A stretch of DNA of 19,275 bases from Erysipelothrix sp. UBA3377 (GTDB lineage Bacteria > Bacillota_I > Bacilli_A > Erysipelotrichales > Erysipelotrichaceae): assembly GCA_002359085.1 (NCBI GenBank), contig DEQB01000017.1, forward strand, positions 5,351 through 24,625, written 5' to 3'. A program made the translations under genes and the position numbers. Position 1 is the stretch's first letter; each line of letters starts with the position of its first letter. Of this stretch, positions 14,262 to 19,275 are shown in pieces. Below the pieces are notes generated by a model. The model did not search any database and had not been told where the DNA came from. It saw only the letters and a list, made by a program, of their open reading frames with translations.

Positions 14262-14792
14262 ATGAAAATTAAAGAGATTATTGTCGTCGAAGGAAAACAC
14301 GACGCCCAGAAAATTAAATCATGTGTCGATGCGGATATTGAAACAACATCGGGGACGCATTTATCTGCGGACTTATTAAAGCGTCTAAAGGCTATGAATG
14401 AAACAAGGGGGATTATTGTGTTCACAGATCCTGATGGACCCGGAGAGATGATTCGAAGAAAGATCATTGAAGCAGTGGGTACTTGTAAACATGCATCGCT
14501 GTCTACCAAACAATCGCGTCACAATCAAAAGGTCGGGATTGAACATGCACGTTGTGAAGATATTGTGCATAGTTTATCCATGTGTGCTACCTATGATGTG
14601 AAGGGTGATACCTTGTCGTGGTATGCGTTTGTGGATTTGGGATTGACGGGTCAAAAGGACAGTCAAGAGAAACGTGATCTGATTGCGGATGCGTTCAATA
14701 TGCCGATCACCAATGGTAAACGTTGTTTTCAGTATTTGAATATGATGCATAAAACAAAAGAAGATATTATTGAAGTATTAAAGGGAGTGTAG
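14262..14792 (+). CDS. rnmV: Ribonuclease M5
   Basis: TOPRIM-domain endonuclease that trims 5S rRNA precursor to its mature ends, 176 residues as expected. Visible metal-site motifs are VVEGKHD (8-14, Glu10) and TDPDGPGE (55-62); GIEHA and ITNGKRCFQYL are further family blocks. The N-terminus MKIKEIIVVEG is nearly the same as in Bacillus RnmV, so the start at 14262 is firm even though no Shine-Dalgarno exists upstream: the preceding bases are the -10 region. Translation from a leaderless mRNA is therefore likely. It is followed after three bases by ksgA, as in most Firmicutes, joining two rRNA-maturation steps. Confidence 0.95.
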   Translation: MKIKEIIVVEGKHDAQKIKSCVDADIETTSGTHLSADLLKRLKAMNETRGIIVFTDPDGPGEMIRRKIIEAVGTCKHASLSTKQSRHNQKVGIEHARCEDIVHSLSMCATYDVKGDTLSWYAFVDLGLTGQKDSQEKRDLIADAFNMPITNGKRCFQYLNMMHKTKEDIIEVLKGV

Positions 14793-14795
14793 CGG

Positions 14796-15611
14796 ATGGA
14801 TATTATCGCGAATAAAAATGTGAGTATGTACTACTTACAAAAGTATGAACAACAGGCCAAGAAAAAATTTGGTCAAAACTTTATCATTGATCCTTCCGTT
14901 GTGAGAACCATTGCGAATCACAGTGGGCATGGACCTTTGGTTTTAGAGATTGGTCCTGGATTGGGTGCATTGACCCAACAATTGGCTTTAAACTACGATA
15001 AGGTCGTGGCATATGAGATTGATACGTATATGATGGAAATCTTGGAAGAAAGCCTGAAAGACCTGAATAATGTTGAAGTCATCCTTCAAGATTTCTTAAA
15101 GGCTGATTTAAGCGCGTTTAAGGGTGTCTCGTTGGACGTTTGTGCGAACTTGCCTTACTACATTACCACACCATTATTGTTTAAATTGATGGATTTAAAC
15201 GTCAATAAAATGACTTTGATGGTTCAAAAGGAAATTGGGGACCGTTTGGGTGCGAAAGTAAATACAAAAGAATACAATGCCTTATCCATTCAAATACAAT
15301 ATTATTTTAGTGTGAAACAGGTGATGAAGGTTTCTAAAGCTTCCTTTCATCCACAACCGAATGTGGAATCCATTGTTATTCAATTAACCCCAAAACATCA
15401 AACGATGCCTTATGATGAGAAACTGTTTTTTGAATTTGTGAAAGGTTGTTTCCAATTTAGAAGAAAGACTTTGGTAAATAACTTAAAGGCTATGGAATTT
15501 GAAAATATCCAAGAAAAGTTGGAAGCAATTGGGATCGATGTAAGGGTACGTGCAGAAGCTTTAGAGTTTGAAGCATTCTTGAAATTATATGGAGTCTTTT
15601 ACGATGCGTAA
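14796..15611 (+). CDS. rsmA: 16S rRNA (adenine-N6,N6)-dimethyltransferase RsmA/KsgA
   Basis: SAM-dependent enzyme that dimethylates the two adjacent adenines near the 3' end of 16S rRNA (A1518 and A1519, E. coli numbering), a late small-subunit assembly checkpoint and kasugamycin sensitivity factor. The 271 residues show KKKFGQNFI (22-30), SAM motif EIGPGLGALT (51-60), catalytic NLPYYITTP (118-126), FHPQPNVES and FQFRRKTLVNNL. AAGGGAG (14781-14787) lies eight bases before ATG 14796. The 3' end overlaps ispE by eight bases (ATGCGTAA). Bacillus has yabG, veg and sspF between these two genes; here they are absent. Confidence 0.97.
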   Translation: MDIIANKNVSMYYLQKYEQQAKKKFGQNFIIDPSVVRTIANHSGHGPLVLEIGPGLGALTQQLALNYDKVVAYEIDTYMMEILEESLKDLNNVEVILQDFLKADLSAFKGVSLDVCANLPYYITTPLLFKLMDLNVNKMTLMVQKEIGDRLGAKVNTKEYNALSIQIQYYFSVKQVMKVSKASFHPQPNVESIVIQLTPKHQTMPYDEKLFFEFVKGCFQFRRKTLVNNLKAMEFENIQEKLEAIGIDVRVRAEALEFEAFLKLYGVFYDA

Positions 15612-16452
15612 GAAATCCTACGCAAAACTTACCCTTTCTCTGTATGCATATTGGGATGATGCAGTGTTGAAGTTTAAGAACATCATTGTACCCATTGATC
15701 TTTTTGATGTGGTTTATTTAACCCCTCAAAAGAAGATGGAAATGTCGACCAATAAATCGTATCTTCCCAATGATAAGCGTAATACGGTGTATCGCGTTAT
15801 TGAATTGATGAAGGCACGTTATGAGATCAAAGATAATTTCAAGGTTCATATTGTGAAAAACATTCCTGCACAATCGGGAATGGGGGGTGGCTCAAGTAAC
15901 GCGGCTACCGTTATCAATATGTTGGATGAGATGTATGCTTTAAATCTGTCCATTCAAGAAAAAATTGATATTGCGAAAGAAATTGATGAGGATGCGCCGT
16001 ATTGTATTCTCAGCGAACCGGCTTTGGTGGAAGGTATTGGTGAAATCATTACGCCTATTGAGTTAGACATGCCCATTTATTACCTTTTAATCAAGCCTAA
16101 GTTTGGGGTCAGTACGAAACGTTTCTTGAATAAATATGAGGATACGGATCTGAAATATGAAAACATTTCTGATGCGATGCGTGTTGCTTGTGAAGCAAGT
16201 GACTATAATTCTCTTATCGATGCGCGTTATAATGGTTTTGAGAAAACTGTAAAGAAACATTACGCATCCCTTCAAAGTGTCATTGATAAATTGGACTCAA
16301 TGGGTCTGGATGGTGTCGGGATGACGGGCAGTGGCTCATGTATCTATGGATTAAGTCAGGATAAGGAATTGGTGATGTCTCTTTTTGAACAAGTCGTCTT
16401 TGATTATCCTTTCGCCAAATATGGCGTTATAAATCCTAAAAAAACATGGTAG
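15604..16452 (+). CDS. ispE: 4-diphosphocytidyl-2-C-methyl-D-erythritol kinase IspE
   Basis: GHMP kinase of the MEP isoprenoid pathway, 282 residues. The ATP loop PAQSGMGGGSSNA (88-100) is clear, as is the C-terminal MTGSGSCIYGL. Candidate catalytic residues are Lys8 in SYAKLTL and Asp130 in DEDAPYC, matching the AKxNL and DVPFF regions of the family; VEGIGEIITPI follows as expected. The N-terminal block is divergent: the usual RxDGYHEL segment that binds the cytidine nucleotide is replaced by YWDDAVLKFKNI. The start at 15604 has GGAG nine bases upstream; the in-frame ATG 15589 is less likely. Position after ksgA and before glmU agrees with Firmicute order and supports the name, although function as IspE rather than another GHMP kinase is slightly less sure than for its neighbours. 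Confidence 0.87.
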   Translation: MRKKSYAKLTLSLYAYWDDAVLKFKNIIVPIDLFDVVYLTPQKKMEMSTNKSYLPNDKRNTVYRVIELMKARYEIKDNFKVHIVKNIPAQSGMGGGSSNAATVINMLDEMYALNLSIQEKIDIAKEIDEDAPYCILSEPALVEGIGEIITPIELDMPIYYLLIKPKFGVSTKRFLNKYEDTDLKYENISDAMRVACEASDYNSLIDARYNGFEKTVKKHYASLQSVIDKLDSMGLDGVGMTGSGSCIYGLSQDKELVMSLFEQVVFDYPFAKYGVINPKKTW

Positions 16453-16455
16453 AAT
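16447..16455 (+). promoter_or_regulatory. Candidate extended -10 promoter of glmU
   Basis: TGGTAGAAT overlaps the ispE stop codon (16450-16452). The expected start, 16462, is the first G of the GGAGGA ribosome site, giving a 13-base leader, the same geometry as at mnmG. No clear -35. Confidence 0.4.
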
Positions 16456-16474
16456 ATGAATGGAGGAATCACAT

Positions 16475-17839
16475 ATGAAATATGCAATCATACTGGCTGC
16501 AGGAATGGGAACGCGTATGCTTTCCAAAGAAAATAAAGTCATGCATGCCATACTCAACAAACCCATGATCGGACATGTTGTGGATAATTTAGAAGAAACA
16601 ACGATCGACAAAACGGTTGTGGTAACAGGTTATAAAAGAGAAAGTATTCGAGCGTATTTAAAAGATCGTGTAGAATACGCAATTCAAGATGAACAAAAAG
16701 GGACTGCGGATGCGGTCATGCAAGTAAAGCAACTTGAGAATGAAAAAGGGTCCACCTTAATTATTTATGGAGATGGGGCTTTGATTCAAAAAGAAACATT
16801 GGTCAAAATATTTGATGCGCATTGTGATCATGACTTAACCATTGCGAGTGCAACTGTTAAGGATCCCGGTCGTTATTCAAGGGTCATTAGAGATACTCAA
16901 GGGAATGTGAAGCGTATTGTGGAAGCAAGACATGCGACGGAGCTTGAACAAACTTCAAATGAAATCAATTTGGGTGTTTATTGCTTCAACAATGAACTTT
17001 TATTCCATTATTTAAAACAACTTGAAAATGATACACAGAATGAATTGAACATTATTGATTTGGTTTATATGATGCGTCAAGATGGCCGTGATATTCAAAC
17101 GATCAAGGTAGATGAACCCAGGGAGTTTATGGGAATCAATGACCGTGTTGAATTGGCGGATGCTAATTTATGGATGCGCAATAAAATCAATCGAAGACAT
17201 TTGGAAAATGGTGTAACCATTCTCGATCCCAATAATACGTTTATTGGACCGGATGTGATCATTGAAAAAGATGTTATTATCCAACCCAATACACATATCT
17301 ACGGGAAGTCTGTGATTAAGACGGGTTCAATTATTTCCCCCAATAGTTGGATTGAGAATTCAGAGATTGGTGAGAATACAACGATATTATCTTCCAGAAT
17401 TACAGATTCAATCATTGGACATGATACAAATATTGGTCCCAATGCTCATTTGAGAATGCATACGGAAATTGGAAATCATGTAAGAATCGGAAATTTTGTG
17501 GAAATGAAGCATACAAAAGTAGGCGATCATTCCGCAAGTGCCCATTTAACGTATTTGGGTGATTCAGAAGTGGGTAAATATGTTAATATAGGATGTGGTG
17601 TTGTTACGATCAATTATGATGGTAAAAACAAACATAAAACAGTGATTGGAGATCATACCTTTGTGGGAAGTCAAAGTGGATTGGTCGCTCCTGTAAACAT
17701 CGGTGAAAATGTGGTGATTGCTGCAGGTTCATTGATTACAGAAGATGTGAATGACAATGATTTGGCCATAGCGCGTTCTAGACAAACAAATAAAGAAGGC
17801 TATGGCAAAAGCTACTTGGAGGAAAAGGGAAAGATTTAG
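16475..17839 (+). CDS. glmU: Bifunctional UDP-GlcNAc pyrophosphorylase / GlcN-1-P acetyltransferase GlmU
   Basis: Makes UDP-N-acetylglucosamine for peptidoglycan and wall polymers in two steps. The 454 residues comprise an N-terminal uridylyltransferase with LAAGMGTRM (7-15), QDEQKGTADA (71-80) and the metal Asp100 in YGDGALI (usually GDVPL), and a C-terminal left-handed beta-helix from about residue 245 made of hexapeptide repeats. Acetyltransferase signatures are NFVEMKHTKVGD, HLTYLGDSEVG with the catalytic His, TINYDGKNKHKT and GSQSGLVAPVNIG. The start at 16475 has GGAGGA (16462-16467) seven bases upstream; the longer frame from 16460 begins before this site. In Bacillus glmU also precedes prs. 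Secure. Confidence 0.97.
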   Translation: MKYAIILAAGMGTRMLSKENKVMHAILNKPMIGHVVDNLEETTIDKTVVVTGYKRESIRAYLKDRVEYAIQDEQKGTADAVMQVKQLENEKGSTLIIYGDGALIQKETLVKIFDAHCDHDLTIASATVKDPGRYSRVIRDTQGNVKRIVEARHATELEQTSNEINLGVYCFNNELLFHYLKQLENDTQNELNIIDLVYMMRQDGRDIQTIKVDEPREFMGINDRVELADANLWMRNKINRRHLENGVTILDPNNTFIGPDVIIEKDVIIQPNTHIYGKSVIKTGSIISPNSWIENSEIGENTTILSSRITDSIIGHDTNIGPNAHLRMHTEIGNHVRIGNFVEMKHTKVGDHSASAHLTYLGDSEVGKYVNIGCGVVTINYDGKNKHKTVIGDHTFVGSQSGLVAPVNIGENVVIAAGSLITEDVNDNDLAIARSRQTNKEGYGKSYLEEKGKI

Positions 17840-17841
17840 AT

Positions 17842-18798
17842 ATGGACAATACGATCGTATTCGCGCTTTCAACCAACGTTGAACTTGCAAAAGAAATTTG
17901 TGAACATTTAAACATCGAGATGGGAAGAATCTCAGTGAAACACTTTGCGGATGGAGAAATTCTTGTTGAACCGGAACAAACAGTACGTGGAAAACATGTA
18001 TATTTGATTCAATCAACTTGTAATCCCGTCAGTGATAGCTACATGGAAGTGCTGATTGCACTGGACGCTTGTAAGCGTGCTTCTGCAGACAGTGTGACTG
18101 TTATCATGCCTTACTATGGATATGCCAGACAAGATAGAAAAGCCAGAGCACGTCAACCGATTACTGCGAAGTTGATGGCTGACTTACTACAAACAGCCGG
18201 TGCGAACCGTGTTGTGACCATTGACCTCCATGCTTCTCAAATTCAAGGATTTTTCAATATTCCCATTGATGACTTAACAGCGGTTGCGATGATTGGTCAA
18301 TATTACCGTAAGAAACATTTTGAAGATGAAGTGGTTGTTGTTTCACCTGACCATGGTGGTGCAACCCGTGCCCGTCGTTTATCCGATACAATTCCAAATT
18401 CTAGTATCGCAATTATTGATAAGCGTCGCACAAAACCCAATGTCGCTGAAGCCATGAACCTAGTAGGGGATGTGGCAGGTAAAGTCGCAATCGTTATTGA
18501 TGACATGGTAGATACAGCAGGATCTTTGACTGCTGGTATTGATCTATTATATGCACGTGGCGCAAAAGAAGTGTATTGTGCTGTAACGCATGGTGTACTT
18601 TCTGGCCCTGCAGTCGAAAGAATTAAAAACTCCAAGATTAAAGAACTTCTCGTTACCAACTCTATTCCACTTTCCGAAGAAGCGAAAAACGAACCCAAGA
18701 TTAAAGAAATATCTGTGGGTTACATGCTCGCAAAAGCCATTGAGGCAATTCAACTGCATACACCTGTCAGTGTTCTATTTGAATTGTTTAGTGATTAA
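17842..18798 (+). CDS. prs: Ribose-phosphate pyrophosphokinase (PRPP synthetase)
   Basis: Makes PRPP from ribose 5-phosphate and ATP for nucleotide, His, Trp and NAD synthesis. The 318 residues fit the class I bacterial enzyme. Visible: FADGE (35-39), the block PYYGYARQDRKARARQPI (90-107), the catalytic-site IDLHASQIQGFF (127-138), PDHGG (169-173), the Lys-Arg flap IDKRR and the PRPP-binding loop VIDDMVDTAGSLT (218-230). ATG is two bases after the glmU stop, with AAGGGA as likely ribosome site. It uses the product of rpiA, encoded earlier in the window. The stop overlaps the NUDIX gene start (TAATG). Confidence 0.98.
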   Translation: MDNTIVFALSTNVELAKEICEHLNIEMGRISVKHFADGEILVEPEQTVRGKHVYLIQSTCNPVSDSYMEVLIALDACKRASADSVTVIMPYYGYARQDRKARARQPITAKLMADLLQTAGANRVVTIDLHASQIQGFFNIPIDDLTAVAMIGQYYRKKHFEDEVVVVSPDHGGATRARRLSDTIPNSSIAIIDKRRTKPNVAEAMNLVGDVAGKVAIVIDDMVDTAGSLTAGIDLLYARGAKEVYCAVTHGVLSGPAVERIKNSKIKELLVTNSIPLSEEAKNEPKIKEISVGYMLAKAIEAIQLHTPVSVLFELFSD

Positions 18799-19214
18799 TG
18801 CGCGTTGTTAATTTAATCATTGTGCTCAACCCCGATCATTCTAAAGTATTGATGTGCTACCGACAAAAAGATCCTTATAAAGGACGCTATAATTTTGTGG
18901 GTGGAAAAGTAGAAAACAATGAAGATCATCTACAAGCTGCTTACCGGGAGCTGTATGAAGAAAGTGGTATTACAAAAAAAGATATCGATATTGACCTATT
19001 AATGGCCACACGATATCCAATAGATAACTTGGAACTCCAAGTATATTATGGAACTTTAAATAATGAGGTAGACCTCAAAGAAGAAATCAATCCCCTAGTT
19101 TGGATTGATGTGAATACAAATTTCGCAAACGGAGATTTTGCGGGCGATGGTAACATCGAACATATGATGCAGTGTATTGTGTATTATCAACAAAATGCGA
19201 CATTGCACCAATAA
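18798..19214 (+). CDS. NUDIX hydrolase (MutT-like, 8-oxo-dGTP diphosphatase type)
   Basis: Small cytoplasmic pyrophosphohydrolase of 138 residues. The NUDIX box is complete: G36-x5-E42-x7-REL-x-EE-x-GI (36-58), with RELYEESGI carrying the metal-binding glutamates. Residues before it (MCYRQKDPYKGRYNFVGGK) resemble the MutT/YtkD nucleotide-binding part. Likely substrates are modified or surplus nucleoside di- or triphosphates, but NUDIX substrate cannot be assigned from the box alone. Its start overlaps the prs stop by one base (TAATG) and lacks a clear Shine-Dalgarno, so translation is probably coupled to prs. Pairing with PRPP synthetase suggests a nucleotide-pool role; ADP-ribose or related ribose phosphates are an alternative. 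Confidence 0.9.
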   Translation: MRVVNLIIVLNPDHSKVLMCYRQKDPYKGRYNFVGGKVENNEDHLQAAYRELYEESGITKKDIDIDLLMATRYPIDNLELQVYYGTLNNEVDLKEEINPLVWIDVNTNFANGDFAGDGNIEHMMQCIVYYQQNATLHQ

Positions 19215-19223
19215 ATAATAGGT

Positions 19224-19275
19224 CCATAACGCCTTTGAGTATTGTAGAATACTCAAGGACGTTATGGGCTTTTTT
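19224..19275 (+). terminator. Strong hairpin terminator closing the glmU-prs-NUDIX unit
   Basis: CCATAACG (19224-19231) pairs with CGTTATGG (19260-19267), and inside it CCTTTGAGTATT (19232-19243) pairs with AATACTCAAGG (19248-19258), with one bulged base on each side and a GTAG loop. A T run begins at 19270 and reaches the window edge. Confidence 0.9.

Noticed and set aside
14574..14582. DnaA-box-like TTATCCATG, and TTATCCAGT at 2366
   Set aside because: Isolated, imperfect and inside coding sequence; no cluster of boxes or AT-rich unwinding region, so no origin in this window.

Overview
The window is a dense chromosomal segment of a low-GC Firmicute with standard code use: TGA acts as a stop, for example at the end of rsmG. 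It shows housekeeping gene order close to that around the Bacillus replication origin, but no sporulation genes such as yabG, sspF or spoVG in the places where Bacillus has them. Gene order, base composition and divergent proteins fit a non-spore-forming or reduced Firmicute; an Erysipelotrichia-type lineage is my best guess, but this is inference. There is no phage, IS, CRISPR, tRNA or rRNA, and no gene-free stretch over about 170 bases.

Layout. (1) 1-1469, minus strand: a YtrA-type GntR repressor, an ABC ATPase and the start of its permease, with a perfect 25-bp inverted-repeat operator in the promoter. (2) 1598-8773, plus strand: mnmG, a Gfo/Idh/MocA oxidoreductase, rsmG, noc, soj (parA), spo0J (parB), a very small zinc-less sirtuin-like protein and rpiA, closely packed and ending in a hairpin terminator. 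(3) 8829-10943: mnmE and tatD, ending in a bidirectional terminator. (4) 10969-12652, minus strand: metN-metI, the ATPase and permease of a methionine importer without metQ. (5) 12747-13220: queT, divergent from metN. (6) 13383-14216: a lipoprotein with a C-terminal 3D domain, in the position of Bacillus yabE. (7) 14262-19214: rnmV, ksgA, ispE, glmU, prs and a NUDIX hydrolase, closed by a strong hairpin at the right edge.

The genes fall into connected jobs. MnmE and MnmG together modify the wobble uridine of tRNAs. RsmG, KsgA and RnmV act on rRNA. Noc, Soj and Spo0J act in nucleoid occlusion and in chromosome segregation and initiation control. RpiA and Prs make ribose-5-phosphate and then PRPP. 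IspE and GlmU feed the isoprenoid and peptidoglycan precursor pathways. MetNI and QueT are importers, QueT for a queuosine precursor that also ends at the tRNA wobble position.

No wholly new multi-gene system is visible. The most unusual items are the cysteine-free mini-sirtuin coupled to rpiA, a Noc without the N-terminal membrane-targeting helix, a 3D domain that seems to lack its first Asp, a candidate leaderless rnmV mRNA, and a recurrent TGn-extended -10 promoter style with very short leaders.
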